From NCBI RefSeq assembly GCF_032362555.1, contig NC_083510.1, positions 8,025,501 through 8,089,500 on the forward strand: DNA of 64,000 bases. The letters are read 5' to 3'. The number at the start of each line of letters is the position of its first letter. Position 1 is the first letter of the stretch. Made by a program: the position numbers and the translations under genes. This stretch comes from Amyelois transitella. Lineage: Eukaryota > Arthropoda > Insecta > Lepidoptera > Pyralidae. The notes below the pieces were generated by a model. That model was not told where the DNA came from. It was given only the letters and a program-made list of their open reading frames with translations, and did not search any database. Positions 1 through 13,633 of the stretch are shown piece after piece.

Positions 1-687
1 CCACAGGGTTCTGTCTTAGGACCGCTCCTGTGGAACATCGGTTACGATTGGGTGCTGCGGACGGTCACTCTGCCCTGGGTGGAGGTCGTCTGCTACGCGG
101 ACGACACACTCGTGACCGCCCGCGGTCGTGGGGGACGACCTTTCCCTGCCGGCTGTCGTGAGACAGATGGTCGACAGCGAGAGGTCGTGGACAGCAGTGC
201 AGACCTTTGCGGAGAGCGTCATGCTCCGCAAAGAGGCGGCGGAAAGGGTGAGAGAGGACACGTCCGACCTCCCCATACGCCGCCGGCGCACTGGGCGCAG
301 GAGGCGGGCATACGCCCTGCACCTGCTGCCCCCACAATAAGGGCCGGTCGGGCGGCGGAAACGGGATTCCGCTGCCTGGCGAAACGGCCCTGGGTCGAAG
401 GCGCGCTTGTGCCAGGCGCGCCCTCCCCTAGCGGGTAGAATTGAAGGCCGACGGGTCACCCCGCTGGCCGCTCCGTGGAGAGCGGCCGAGCCGAGGCCGC
501 CGTGGAAGCGGCCGCCGCGTCAGGAGTACGAGCGAGGGCAGCTCACACTCCTGGCAACGAAGCGGTAGGCGATGGCACCGTGTGGTTTTAGTGGGTTCAA
601 GCCCCACATAACCCGTCCGACTTCCCGTAGCCGGCCGGGTAGACGAAGGTCTTTCCACACGTTAAAAAAAAAAAAAAAAAAAAAAAA
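1..687 (+). mobile_element. R1-clade non-LTR retrotransposon (LINE), 5'-truncated and internally deleted
   Basis: The first bases read in frame +1 as PQGSVLGPLLWNIGYDWVLR, the reverse-transcriptase signature of R1-clade LINEs, followed by the catalytic YADD at about 91-102. Shortly after (about 125-337, another frame) comes what looks like the basic C-terminal tail of R1 ORF2 (KEAAERVRED then RRRRTGRRRRAYA) and a TAA at 338-340. The thumb region and CCHC knuckles expected between RT and tail are absent, so the copy has an internal deletion and a frame change. A GC-rich 3' UTR leads to a pure A tract of 24 bases at 664-687, the mark of target-primed insertion. It is a dead copy; the 5' part is either outside the window or truncated. 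The clade call is confident, the family within R1 (R1, TRAS, SART, Waldo-like) is not. Confidence 0.85.
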
Positions 688-1205
688 GAGATGCGAATGG
701 TCCTATTCTAAAGTTCCGGTGATATGTTGCTATTTATGGCAGAGGTTAAAAACTCTTCAATGCAGCTTTTTAAGTTCAGGAAAGCTCTGCACTGGTGGTT
801 GTACTATCATTTTTTCTATTAATAATACTGTGATTGTACTGAAAAACAATTACCTACCTAATAAATAATGGCGATGAGTCAGTTGACAACAACGTTAACT
901 ATTGTCATGAAACGCGTATAGTAGGTACTTAAGTACCTATTTCATGCCAAGTCATATTCCATTTTTATTCGTTAAACATACGACCTTTAGCTACTACAAT
1001 TTTATTTAATCTCATGAAGTGTTCTTCAGAAATTCGTTCTAAGTTTCTATTTTGGATTTATTCAGTCTACCAAACAAACACAGTAACAGTATACTGTACA
1101 CCAGATGTATTAACAATATTTTTTTCATGGATTCTTAAGAACACAAGATCACCATCCTTAGAAACGGGAATGCGTCCAAAAATATATTTGGTCCAAAATA
1201 TTCAC
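688..1205. other. Non-coding stretch between the LINE poly(A) and the Zasp PDZ exon
   Basis: AT-rich sequence with no convincing exon. It should be intron of the minus-strand Zasp gene, whose next exons lie beyond the left edge. A palindromic GTACTTAAGTAC motif near 927 recurs near 7220, but such motifs are common in moth DNA. Confidence 0.5.
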
Positions 1206-4200
1206 CGTTGCACGGTGAGCTCCAGGTTGCCCCCGGCGGCGCGGATGGCGTCCTGCGCGTCCTGGTGGCGCAACGTGTACACGTCGGTGTTGTTGACGCG
1301 AATCAGCGCGTCGCCTGCTTGCAAACCAGCGCGCTCCGCCGCGCTGCCGCCGTTGACCTGGTCACAAAGGCAGATTCATTACAATATGAACCTTAGATCA
1401 AGGGGAGAGATGATGATGTTATGACAGATTGGAATCTTGAAGTAAGACTGATCAGTAAGGATCATTCTTAGAATGGCTGCCAGTTAATGAATACTTAAAA
1501 CCTTACATCCACGGCCTTTGAAACACTGCAGCCAAAATATCCTTCATGGGTGGCAAAGTGTAGCTGGGGCTCGATAGTAGCAAATAATTAGTATATATTA
1601 TCCTAGATTAGACAATCTAGGATAACATTTTATTTGTCCATCGTTTGCACCTGACCACAGACCAGAATTCATTGCTTAAAAACTTTCATTCATAGAACTG
1701 GACCGCATATTATTTGACGTATGTGAAAAACCATATACCTATGTAATGTTTTTCATTCCTTTTAGAACATATTGTAACTTGTCTAGTGTCAGCTATTTTT
1801 TATTTAATTGTTCTACTATTCAAGTATTCGTAGGACACGCGTGAAATTTCCCGAATTTTAGATAATCTAGATATTAGGCGGGTCAGAAGTGTAAGCGGGC
1901 ATTAGGTGCGGGAGGAAGCTGCGGGTGCGGTGATGATGTCATCATGAGATCAGCGCAAGTGCTGAAAATATATGCATAATTTTCTCATATGAGACGCATT
2001 ATGTTAGTGAATATACATCTGATAAACTTAGTTCTTTTGCACTTCTAAACGTCACTTCACTTCGAATTCCATGTCCTTTCCTTCTTATAAAGTCTAAAGT
2101 CAGCATAGGTTTTAAAACTTATTTCGACTAATGGAAATAATGGTCTTTCTTCGGAAAATTGTGTACTACTCTTTTACATTAACCAAATTGTAATTGAGAC
2201 CTTTACGATTATCAATGATGAAAAATCTGTAGTCTAATCTTTTTTCATTTTTACTTATAAAGTACTCTTACTTTAAAATTTATCTTTTTATTTCTGTCTC
2301 TTCATCTATTTTCAATTTAATGTATTGAACTCATTACTTAATACGATTTATTGTTGCGATTATACAACGCCCACACAAATTCAATTTTAGTGTTATTCGT
2401 GAATATAAATAGCATTGGATCAAATAGCGCAAGAGTTACTAAGAGTTGGGTTACAGCCAATATGCTTTCAGTCATGTCACTTGTTAGTAGAAGTGTTACG
2501 CACATATCCAAACGAACGCTTGTTTCTATCATCGACTACGACATCCATATAAGATACAAACATTTATTATAATCCCGTCCATAATCTGTGATTTTAGTCA
2601 AAAAGTAGTTTTCAGTTACATAATCCCTACAGATTGAACGTGGCCTTTCAGTCTTTTCAAGACTTTTGGGTCTGTCTACCTCGCGAGTCATATTTAGATG
2701 TGATATTATCTATGTATGTACAGATCTCTGGATTTTCACTTCATCACAAAAGGAAAATTTATATGAAGGTATAAAGCTCCCCCGGGCGTCGCTAGTTAAC
2801 TAGGTACATATAATTTTCAGTGTCGTTCTCGCCAATACTCATCTGAAAAGATTTATTCTTATGTATGTCGTTCACAAGAATATTTGGAATCTGAATAGAC
2901 TAGTTATTTTAAAAAGATTTTCATACCTATAGACAAAGCTAGCGTTTAATTTGGAGCTCTTTCAAATAAATACGAGTACCTATACAATTCACATTCAACA
3001 TAGGTATATGTACTTAGAAGGGTTGTTATTACCTACAGTTATTAATTAGGTCTACCATTGTATCCTACATTGATACATATTAAACAAGCTGATCTGTTGT
3101 GTAAACCATTGAAGGTAGACTCTCTAACAAGTTTTTGATTATTAAAATGATAAAAACGATGGAAGTACCCTATCCCAAAAAGTAGAACGCGATTAAATTT
3201 TCTCAAAAAATTACTGAAAGTCAAATAAATTATGCAAATAAATGCATACCTGTGTAATTACACTTCACCTTGCCACTCGTAAACACGTACTGCACAAACA
3301 GTAGCACTTCGTTATATATTCAGACTAAATTACTTCTAGACTCGCTCAGCTGGCACCGGCACACACGTTATCGTCAATAGTTGTCGAGTCAATAACAACA
3401 TATGTTTGGAGTTTGTCCTTAGTAATGCCCTCTCCCCTCCCTTTCAGCTGTGAACAGCCTCCTTCCGGTGCCAGGCGCTCGACACTGACCTTCAGTGTCT
3501 GCCGATCCTGGCAAAGAGTATCTACAATGACTGAACGCATGAAGAAAGCTTAAGAGAAGGTGTGTTTATCTTTGTGTGTTCATAATTATAAAATTATTTC
3601 AATACCTACTCTTAGAAACGTACGTATAAAATTACGCATAGAAAATAATTGAAGTTCAAAAATAAAGAGATTCTCCGCATACTAGAGAAGTATTACCATA
3701 TCAAATTAACCGCCCAAATGATGCTTATTTTTCATATATTTGTGAAATATATCATATAAATGTATGTAACTTGAAAACTCGAAGAATGTTATTTACTTAC
3801 TCTATTGTAACTCGTATGACATCGAATTTATATTGTTATGCAAATAGGAATCATGCATGTCTTATCGCTTGAAAGTATATAGATACTTTATAATATATTT
3901 TATTTAACAGTTAGATGTTTGTAGTTGAAGATAATAGGTTGCATATCAGTATTTTGTAATAATATTGTAATCTTTTTAATTTTATGTTATTTCTTAACAA
4001 GTCGCGCATTACTTGTTATAAATTCTCAATATTATACAGAATTGCGTTTCCTACACTAACCGCAATATTGAGCCATTAATTGATGCCACTTTGTAAGAAA
4101 AGTCGAAACTCTACATTTCTATAAGATTCTTTGTGTGCCATGTAAACTCTGGAATCTTACCCGCTAGTTACTAAGTTCCTTATATGAAGCTGGATTTATC

Positions 4201-7200
4201 TGAATAAATCTATTATGTCTCTCTCTTGCTCCTCCCTCAAAGATTTATATTCTATCCCACTAGTCCTACTTTGTCGTCCTAACAATGTGTGGACAAGTGG
4301 TATGATTATACCCATCCAGCGTCTTTCTGCAATCTAAATTATGTTGTTGGACCGCTTAGTGGGTGGTATCCCTATGCGTTTATGTTATGTATCGTCTGTT
4401 ATTTCCTTCATGTTCTTTGACTTGTCCTCTTTATGGCGCCGCACGCGCTGTCCATATATGGCAGCTGAACTACGGACAAGAAAAGAACGAGAAATTATAT
4501 GCAGCTGCGCCGCCGCATCGCCACGATGCCATAATTCTTTTTCTTTATATGGGGTATTTATGTTCTCACAAAAAGCGGTACCATCAAATTATACAATTGG
4601 ACACAAACATTCTTGTGGAAACCCGACTTTTCTTTTGAACTTCCAGGCGTTTTGAAGGCGATTAATATTATAGGTCATCATGAATTCAATGAATGTAACA
4701 TTTTTACGAAAATTACCTAGATTTTGATTTGAAACCAACGCATTCGTATATATCAATTAATCGGATTAGTCATCAAGAGACCAGGTCAATCATCGGAAAT
4801 CTAACAACGGGTAATTAGAAAATAGCAGTGGCGATACCTAATCCACAAAAGGCGTTGTTGTCGCCGCACCGTGTTCTAATTTCAAAACAAATCCCTGCCA
4901 GTACGTGACTCAGATTGTGTTCGGAACAAGCAGACCAGTTGCGTAACCATCAGCAGCCTGTTTTGTCTGAGGTTCTGCCTAAAAGTGAATCTGGCTTATT
5001 TAGGACATAAAGCGTCATAAAGCACTACTTAGCTTTACAGTAGCTGTGTCCATACGCTGGCCAAATATTGCTAGCAATTCAATGCCACGATTAAAAGATT
5101 AGCTGCAACTTTATCCGTAAAAAACAGTATATGTTCTTATAGGACATAATGTCGCAGCGGCTTACTCCCAATATGGAAATCAGCTTATACTTGCACATAT
5201 GTATAAGACTATAATGTTACATCTGTTTAAGGAACGTAAATAGACACCATAAGAAAACATCATCATGTTATTATTACTTATATGAGTCTGGGACGAGCGT
5301 TATTTTATAGCCGATGCAGGAGTGAAAGTATTGGTGACGCAATCCCTCCAGGAATGCAGTCTTAAAACCTGTCTCGATTAGAGGGACGTCCCAGTGCTCT
5401 CCCAAGTTCGCGAAGAATTATTTCTACTCTTATATTTATCTTAACGTAGGCTAAATGTAATACCTAAGTATACGTATAGGAGGCTTTTTCAGTTATTTAG
5501 TACTTCCGAGAAACATTAGAGTTCACTTCCGATAACCTTCAAGAAAAATAAATGAATGAATAAATATAACGCATCGCTTTAAGGAAGTTAACTGAATTTT
5601 TAAAGGATATTAGAAAAGACGATGTATGTGTGGTCGGTACTTTCAAGTTGGATGTAATTTTGTACTTAAAAATGTCAGTACCGTGTATAATTACGGAGAA
5701 AGTCAAGGTCTTCCGACAAAGTACTCATGAGAAAATGTCTGGATGCACGTGCCCGACTCCGTGTTATGTGATGAGCTATATTGAGTGATGCACGCGGCAC
5801 CACGCTTGTACTTACCTTACTTATCCTTCAACAGGCAAACGTAAACATAACATGTACTAAGACGTGAAAAAAAAAATGCAGTTTGCGTCCTTTGATGAAC
5901 ATTTATATGCGCATATAATCGAAGATTTGAGGCATAAAAAAATCATATGATTGAAGTCTCCGATTAGTTGTTATAAGAAAGTAAGAAAATTAGATAAAAT
6001 TATTTATATATATAATGTTTGCGACTGCCAATACTTGAATCTTGTATCAATTGAAGTCTATATTTTCGGGACTAGCTTAGCTGCCCACCACGGCTGTTTC
6101 TATGGTATGCACCATCTATACTTCTATACTAATATTATAAAGCTGAAGAGTTTGTTTTGTTTGTTTGTTTGTTTAAACGCGCTAATCTCAGAAACTACTG
6201 AACCGATTTGAATAATTCTTTCACTGTTAGATAGTCTATTTATCGAGGAAGGCTATAGGCTACATTTTATCCCAGATTTCCTACGGGAAACGTCAACAAT
6301 GCAGGTGAAAGTTGAATGAGTCGGCCATCTGCGAGCTTTCCACGCGAACGCTGCGCAAACCAACAAAGATATAGTAAAACAATGTACTAAAGATGTGAAG
6401 TACTCATTTTTTGCCACAAAAAAGTCCGCGAGAGCATATATCTATCTCTTAAGGTTTACTTACAATAACCACTTTTATGTTAATTTTTTAAGATTATTTT
6501 TTCATTATAAACATAAGTTATTTTGAAACCAATTTTCTTTAATCCAGTATTAATCCTTATCAAAATAAATATGTTTATTACTTTCGGCTTTTCATGTAGA
6601 CTAAAATTGCCATTTACAGTATATAAATCAGACGAATAGGTTTTGAGATATAGTCGTTATAAGCAATTTGCAGCGAAACATTTAATACGGCGAACCAGCG
6701 TTCTTCCTAATACGCGTGACCGCCTGCAAAAATAAATATGATGCCCAAAATAACTATTTCACGCGGACGAAGTCGCGGGCACAGCTAGTAAATGATATAG
6801 ACATACATATCGTTTGCACATAGCCTCCGCAAACAATAAAACATCCGCAGACAATCATGATCAGTTTAGTATTTCAAGTATTGCCGAAGAAAATCTTTGG
6901 AAATAGTTTATTAACAAACAATCAAAGCTACATACCTTCCCTACGTTCCATATTCGGCGGTCACTAATCTGTTAAAATCTGTGTCTTTTCACATCCATCT
7001 AGTTCAATTATAGATAGCAACCCATGGACAATATCTCAAACAGAAGTACCGTTAGTTCATCATCGCTATGGTTGCCATTGACATTGTTTAGCCGAAAGTT
7101 GTTCTAATCTAAAATGTACAGCGACTATACCAATATATTTGCCACGAGCTTTCATTATAAGTATCTACTTAGCGCGATTAATTTTCGGATTAAATTCAGT

Positions 7201-9450
7201 CGATGATATTTTTTATATAGGTACTTAAGTACCTATTCACAAAGATCTGCAAAACTTATTAAGTGCGGTCAAATACATGAAACGAGCTTTGGTACCTAGT
7301 AATAGAAGTTTGAATTTCTAGTCACTTTTATTTATTTATTTACTTAAGGTCTACAATCTATAACATCGGCCAAATTAATATTTAAACTTAACACTATGAT
7401 CTGAATTGGAACTCAAACACACCCAGCATAGTTATTATTATAGCAAAATACACAAAAAAAAATTTAAACCCAAAATCTGGTGTTACCAAAACTAGAACAC
7501 TACACCAAAAACAGAGTGAAGATACATATCAAAGTCTTATTTTAAACCTTGATATGCACTGATACATCTTAAACAAACAAATTATTACTTATTAAATAAT
7601 ACTTTGTTTCTTATAACTAGGTACATATTATATATTTTTTTTATTTTACTGTATCTCATTTTATGATGAAATTTGTCCAGTTTTTAAACTAAGTATATCA
7701 TATAGCATTAGTTCTCAAGATTTCTACGAACGTAATATAATGTCCCACTTCACATGTCTAAATGCCACACCTGGGAACCTAGTTCAAATAGGATAATTTG
7801 TTTCAGATAATGTTAATTCTCGGCACTAACTGTTATGGTAACACCGACTATCTGATACATACAGCGAACTGGATTTAGGTCGACAATGATAAACGGGAAC
7901 AGTTTCGCAATATTGTTGGAACACTTTACCATACATTATAACATGACTTGATTATTTAATACAATTACATATACTAAACTAGCGTCCCTTTGCCTTCGCA
8001 TAGACTTAGTTTTTATTGTTGGTAGTGGACCACTCCAATTTGCTGATAGTGTTATCGACTTTTTACATAAATACTATCAAGCACGTCTTTTTCCCACGGG
8101 TAGGCAGAGACTATGGATTACCATATTTTACGATCCCTACAGACCTCTCTTACTTACTGCACATGTGGTAGTGTTTCACCACTTTCGACAATACCGGTAG
8201 GTTCTTCTAACACATGCATTTGCCACCCTCAATTGTTTTTAGAATTATGATAAAGCTATTACTTTTCTGCGAATTTACAAGCGCTTACCGATCGTTCAAA
8301 CTTTAGCGTAGAATTAAAAACTCTAAGTAGATATTAGCATTATCGCTTTTTCCTTTAACCTGGGCATTAATAATTTTGTTTGTCCTTAAACTCTAATAGT
8401 GTCAAAGCTTAAGTATAATGGAGGTCAAATAACTGTCAATGAGTTTGTAAAAGCATTATATGATACTGACTTAACTAATCGGGCGACCATATGAACAGTC
8501 ATTTTGAAGTCAATAAATAAATGTGTTGGCCCGTTATTCTGTTGGTACTTACAATAATTAATGCGATTCATAACAGCATCCATTGACACTAAAAAAAGTG
8601 ATAGTCATAGTACTTAATCATTTGTGTCTTATAATTCAACAAGCTCTTAAATTACAATATTAATTCCTAATACTTTTATTCTGTTTGCAAATTTTAGCAT
8701 GTTGTAACAACGGAAATGCATAATTTTATATATTTTAGTGGTAGAAACCATTGGTAAGTACTTTTCTTATTCACCTTTAGGAACTTCAAAATGCAATAGT
8801 TTACTGTATGATCTGATAAAGTTGATGTTTTTTACGTTATAAAATTCTTATTTCGTTCGGTACTCTGGTATTGTGTTTTTTGTTGCGGTTTGACGGCCGA
8901 TAGCCAAGCGTGGGCGACGGCAGGACACTCCACTCCGATTCCAACGGGTACTTTAGACTTCACAACACTTTCAAAGTTATTTTGATTAACATTGTATACC
9001 TACTCTGTAATTTGTAGTTGCTTTTGTATCCTGTTTGACATATTAAAAGGCTAAAAATTGTCCTGACATAAATTACATGTAAGTTTCAGTAGGTTGCTGC
9101 CGTCACACTAACTAATTATTTTTAAAAAAATGTAAAATTTTTAATGATAAAAATTACATCGTTTGTCATGGTTTTATAAAACTTAAATAAATATATAGAT
9201 AAAGGAGATGAGTAAATGCAAGTGAAACAAAAAATGAATACAAGAATCGGAGCTGAAAAAAGAGCTTGCCGTGTTCAAATGAATAGCTTATACCACATTA
9301 AAGTTTCGCAAACCAAAATGAAAGCGTCTTATAATCGCAGCTTACCTTTTGAACAACTAATGGGGTGCCGAAGTCTTTTCCTCCCTGCAGCCGGAATCCC
9401 AACGGCTGTTGGTCTGACTTGTTGAGCCGCACAGTGATTAACTGTGCCAT
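1206..9450 (-). CDS. Zasp52: Zasp52/PDLIM-like PDZ and LIM protein, N-terminal PDZ exons (partial gene)
   Basis: Two minus-strand exons join in phase 0. Exon A, 9450-9346, codes 35 residues beginning MAQLITVRLNK and containing the carboxylate-binding loop PLGFRLQGG; its donor is AAAAG|GTAAG. Exon B, 1357-1206, begins VNGGSAAERAGLQAGD, ends LELTVQ plus two bases of an Arg codon, and has donor CAACG|GTGAAT. Together they make a complete PDZ domain of about 86 residues that matches the Drosophila Zasp52 N-terminus (GFRLQGG, then LRHKDAQD against LRHQDAQD here). Zasp/PDLIM proteins bind alpha-actinin with this PDZ domain and build muscle Z-discs; the ZM motif and LIM domains would lie off the left edge. 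The intron between the exons is about 8 kb. A CAG acceptor abuts the ATG, so the 5' UTR is on an upstream exon. If the exon B donor is skipped, a TGA follows one codon later. Confidence 0.85.
1598..1625. repeat. Short inverted repeat (12-bp arms)
   Basis: The arms TTATCCTAGATT (1598-1609) and AATCTAGGATAA (1614-1625) are perfect complements around a 4-base loop. It lies in the Zasp intron. It could be a small foldback remnant or chance. Confidence 0.5.
6123..6788 (+). mobile_element. Non-autonomous Helitron of Lep1 type
   Basis: It starts TCTATACTAATATTATAAAG and contains the typical GAACTACTGAACCGATT-like stretch (about 6190-6211) and the phrase AGGCTATAGGCTACATTTTATC. The end is the classic ACGCGGACGAAGTCGCGGGC hairpin followed by the terminus CAGCTAG (CTAG at 6785-6788) and then T. 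These ends match Lep1-type Helitrons of Lepidoptera, which carry no coding capacity and move with an autonomous Rep/helicase Helitron in trans. No ORF is expected or seen. It lies in the large Zasp intron. Confidence 0.85.
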
Positions 9451-9544
9451 CTGCGGACAACGCAAATTGCATTTCAAATTTTTGGTATTACATTGACTGT
9501 AAGAGACTTGATTATAAAAGCGTAATGGCAACTGGAAGTGTAAC

Positions 9545-9715
9545 AAGTATCCAATATGGGTTAGGTTCCCTGCAAACCTGCAGAGGTTGCAAAGGCCAGG
9601 CGTGAGTTGCTTCGTGTAAAACCTGACTTCCCAATGCAGGATATTGGTCACAGGTGCACCTCAGGCTCCAGAGGTGAGGACCCAACCGGCACTATCGCCA
9701 GAAGGATGATGACTT
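9545..9715 (+). repeat. Interspersed repeat, family 2 (CCTGCAAACCTGC...GTGAGGAC type)
   Basis: The stretch TTAGGTTCCCTGCAAACCTG, then a GAGTTGCTTCGTGTAAAACC segment and a GGTCACAGGTGCACCTCAGG segment, has a clear relative at about 30745-30910. The same ordered blocks recur with scattered substitutions. No coding capacity is apparent. It sits about 95 bp upstream (in gene sense) of the Zasp start exon. Confidence 0.6.
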
Positions 9716-12700
9716 TGAATGACAATGACACTGGTCTCTGGTGAGAGAAGATCACTTATTCTACTACTTCATTACGAGCAAATAGAATGAGAATACTTTA
9801 CAAAACAAAGACGAGTTTCTATAAATGTATTAGATATAGTCACTAGTCAGATATGCCTTAAGATTATCAATTCAATTTTTCTGCTGCCACTGAGCGTAGG
9901 CCGACATTTGATCGACCCAATTGGAGGTTTATTTTCTCCCAGCCCCGCTGACCGCACTGTTCTGTAAGTATTCAGACATCGTGCGATCTATTTTATCTGA
10001 GATCAAGATCTAAGTGTTAACCGAAAGACATTAGTGAAAGGAGGCTGAGAGAACTTTCGTTTATTTACAAGGAATAAACAATAACCAAATCATTTATCAG
10101 TTTCCACGGGCCTGATTCTGTCCGTAGATATTTTAAATTTGATTAGTCGAGGAATTCACTATTCACTGATACAATCTCGTTCCGGCTCGTTGATGAGGTC
10201 TCTACTCTTCGGTTCATAGGTAGGTATAATCAAAGTCAATAAAGATCAAGTATGCCGAACATGATTTTAAGGCATTGTGCAAATTCTCTCTAACTAAAAT
10301 TTCAGTAGGAATAAAGAAAGCATGTGACAAAGTACTACTCACATTAATTACAAATAAATAACAAGAAACATTCTTGTGTCTAGCGACAAGCTCGCTAAAG
10401 TTAAATTGTATTCAAATTATAAAAAAAGATACCTTTAAGTAAGATAGACATAATCGAAAGTCATATTTCAATGGATTGGATAGGTTAATGATCGCAGATT
10501 TCTTGGTCAGATGACCTTTATTGCTGGAGGTAGGTACATAATTACATTGATCAGTAAGATGAGGGGGATGGCACCTTGGGTAATTTAAGATTACTAAGTG
10601 CTGTTCATATCGATATCAAGTATAACAACCTACAAAGAAAGTTACAGAAATTTGGCACGTTATAATTTAAATAACTATTAATGTGCTATTATTTATTTTA
10701 ACTTTATGCCGAAAAAAGTACAACAGGTCGACTTAATGCAATAAAGCATTGACACAAAAATAAGATAGGTCCTATTAAAATATCGTAGTTTTTGAGTTAT
10801 TTACACCTCATAAACCTAAGCTGAATATTACAAACGCCAGCAGGTATACATTTGCTTACGTAGGTACTTATTTGATTTCAGCCGAGAACCCTTACCGTCG
10901 TCTGGTGGCGTCAGTGCCAATCAAGAGGTCGTGACACTCCTCAACTGACACTTACGACTTCATCAATTTACAATAAAAAATATAGTTATATTCAACGACT
11001 TCAGCTGATCGTAATAACGATTTAACTTCCAGTATCTATTTTGCAATCTTATTCATAGCAATAGCATGTTTTCAATTTTTCTCATTCAACACTTAACATG
11101 ACTGGAGTAATAATTGACAGTGGTTGTATTGCTAAGTACCTATTGCCACTTGCAATTTTTACTTCCAAATATGAATATATGTATAAATAATTTTAATTCG
11201 TACTAAAGTTCCAAGTTTTCATAAACATTTCTTCCATTGTTATTCCAATTAGGTATTATAGGATTATACCTCTGTAAATGTTTTAACCTTTGTGATACAT
11301 CGTTACATTTATCGATGAAAAAGTTGTTTTTTTTTATCTATTAGTAATTTTAATATTTATTTGGAATTATTCAAAGGTAAATATTACTTTTGTATTTACA
11401 GTTGTTTTAAATCTTCAAGTTCATATGGATCAGATTCTTTTGTTGTCCTTTCCACAATGTCATGTTGAAGCCTTTGTTCGTGACTTAACGTCGACCACAA
11501 CGACTGTTTTATCTTGAGAATGCCAGGCGATAATTTATTAAAAGTAGTTGCTTTTTCAACTGATAGTCTAATGCGTTTTCACATTATGTTTATGCTACGC
11601 TACTACATATGAGAGGCATTAGGAGATAGGCCGGCTGGCGCTGAGTTTATGCAAACAAAATCTATAATCTGTTATATGTATGCGTCCGTTAAATGGGGCA
11701 AACCAACAAAGCATTTGTTTTTTTTAACAAAAAGAGAAAAGGTTCCAATAGTAAAATGTGTGAATGATATGGATGGTTCTAACTATTAAGAACTAACTAA
11801 CGAACTAATGTATTCCTACATTTTAAATTCTAGGTGAAGAAAACAAACAAACAAAAAATCTTGTCTAGATTAAAAATGAGATATTGGGTTCACCAAGACT
11901 TTTTTCCTATGCCTTTGTTTTTACAATGTAACTAATAGCCATGATAGCTGAAAGTGGTTATGTGCTCCAACAATGTACACGCAAGTACAATCTAACACTT
12001 TCTAACACGTTGTCAACAAACAAATGTGAAGTGCAGACGACCTCGCTTTTGATGTCAGACGAAAGTAAAAAGGTATGGTAAACACGATGACTTGGCCAGC
12101 CCTCGGCCCTCGCCCTGACCAGCGCCTGCCTATCATATTACAATCGGTAATTGAACAATCACTGGCTTGAGTGACTTACGCATACGATTTCTTCAGAATT
12201 TCCTCACGTCGATGTCTATATTATGCAAGTATAATGCGTGATGTTTACTCGAATAACGTTTGACTTTTTCACAGTATTGTTAGTCATGCATTGATCGATG
12301 ACGTCACATGTGAGTATGAGTAACCACAAGAACTCGTGTCCGTTGATAGCCGATTACCTCGGTCGGTATTTGGGTGAGATGAGATGGAGGTCCCTTTGTG
12401 ACAGGACTGACATCTTTTTAAGTCGTTACAACTTGAAATCGATCTTATGGAAAGTTGTCTGCTCCCTTAATGGAGGGTAAATAATCAAGACGCTGGTATT
12501 CAATCTAAGAATTTAAATGTTACTTTTAATACTACTTAAGTTCTATTTTAAATATACTAAAGACTTGTATTCTTATTTATATTTGCTTGTGACAGTCCGA
12601 TTGTCTAATTTATCATAGAATACACAAACAATTATAGATAACTTGTAAGTACCTAATCTTAAAGTGTACTTATTTGTTTAGTTTTAATTTTGTGCACATT

Positions 12701-13384
12701 TAAAGTACCTACTTACTAAAAGTAAATCATGCCCGTGATTCAAAGATATAACTAGTTTCTTAAAACCGTTAGTTGTTACTTTTTACTGGCTAGGCAGTCG
12801 TTGGTTAATTAATCATTTTTATTACAATTAACAAATTACTTAATTTAGTTTAAGATCCTGTTTTTATTCAACGGTGGCAAGGAAAGAAGTGTTTAACGTT
12901 AGTTTAATAATAGATCCCTCATTCGTCTATTTTAAAAATTGATGAATGAGGTTGGTATATATAAAGATATGAGATATTTACGTTTAGCTGATTAATAGGA
13001 AAAAAACAGTATAATTTGGCATTGTATATTAGAATACTAATTTACTTAACCCAGTGTAATCAATAGTTTTGCAAGTTTAAACAGAATAAATAGAAATCTG
13101 TCACTCTTTTTTTACTACATTTGTTATGTGAAACTTAAACACTCACCCACTTGTCTACTTATGACATGATACAAAACGTAGAGTGCGTAGGATTTTTTTT
13201 AAATAGTCATAGTGTACCGTACTGCACCGTTATACAAGTTGTTAGTCTGCCAATAGGTGCCACCAATTTAATTGATTAAAAATACATATTGTACAGAGTT
13301 CCAAAATATCATACCAGATTTTATTTATATGCGTCCTGATATCCCAAGCAGCCCGCCGCGATATTGGGGTCAAGTCAGTAAAAA

Positions 13385-13633
13385 TTAAATAAATAAATAT
13401 ATACGGGACAAATTACACAGATTGAGTTAACCTCGAAATAAGTTCGAGTTTTGTGTTACGAGATACTAACACAACCATACTATATTTTATAATAAATACT
13501 TATATACATAAACATCCAAGACCCAGGCCAATCAGAGAAAGTTCGTTTCCCATCATGCCCTGGCCAGGATTCGAACCCGGGACCTCCGGTGTCACAGACA
13601 AGCGCACTACCGCTGCGCCACAGAGGCCGTCAA
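13385..13633 (-). mobile_element. tRNA-derived SINE, full-length-looking
   Basis: Read on the minus strand, it begins GGCCTCTGTGGCGCAGCGG, a tRNA head with an A box, and continues to the B box GGTTCGAATCC, as in a tRNA T-loop. A tRNA-unrelated body follows (GGCCTGGGTCTTGGATG, then AATTTGTCCCGTATATA), ending in a simple TTTATT-rich tail. The A box and B box are intact, so it could still be read by RNA polymerase III. Partial copies occur at 23908-23962, 25431-25490 and 44785-45150. Confidence 0.85.

Larger units (their letters stand above)
1358..9345 (-). other. Zasp intron between the two PDZ exons
   Basis: About 8 kb of AT-rich intron. Apart from the Helitron at 6123-6788 and a Helitron-like tail near 7980-8010 (reverse complement ends GACGCTAG), I see no coding exon. 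The small ORFs in it have no recognisable domain or splice context. Confidence 0.6.

Noticed and set aside
3346-3540. 64-codon minus-strand ORF in the Zasp intron as an extra exon
   Set aside because: It has no convincing acceptor/donor pair in phase and no similarity to Zasp linkers.
13550-13632. A tRNA gene on the minus strand (A box and B box present)
   Set aside because: The tRNA-like head is followed by a body and tail shared with other copies in the window, so it is a SINE.
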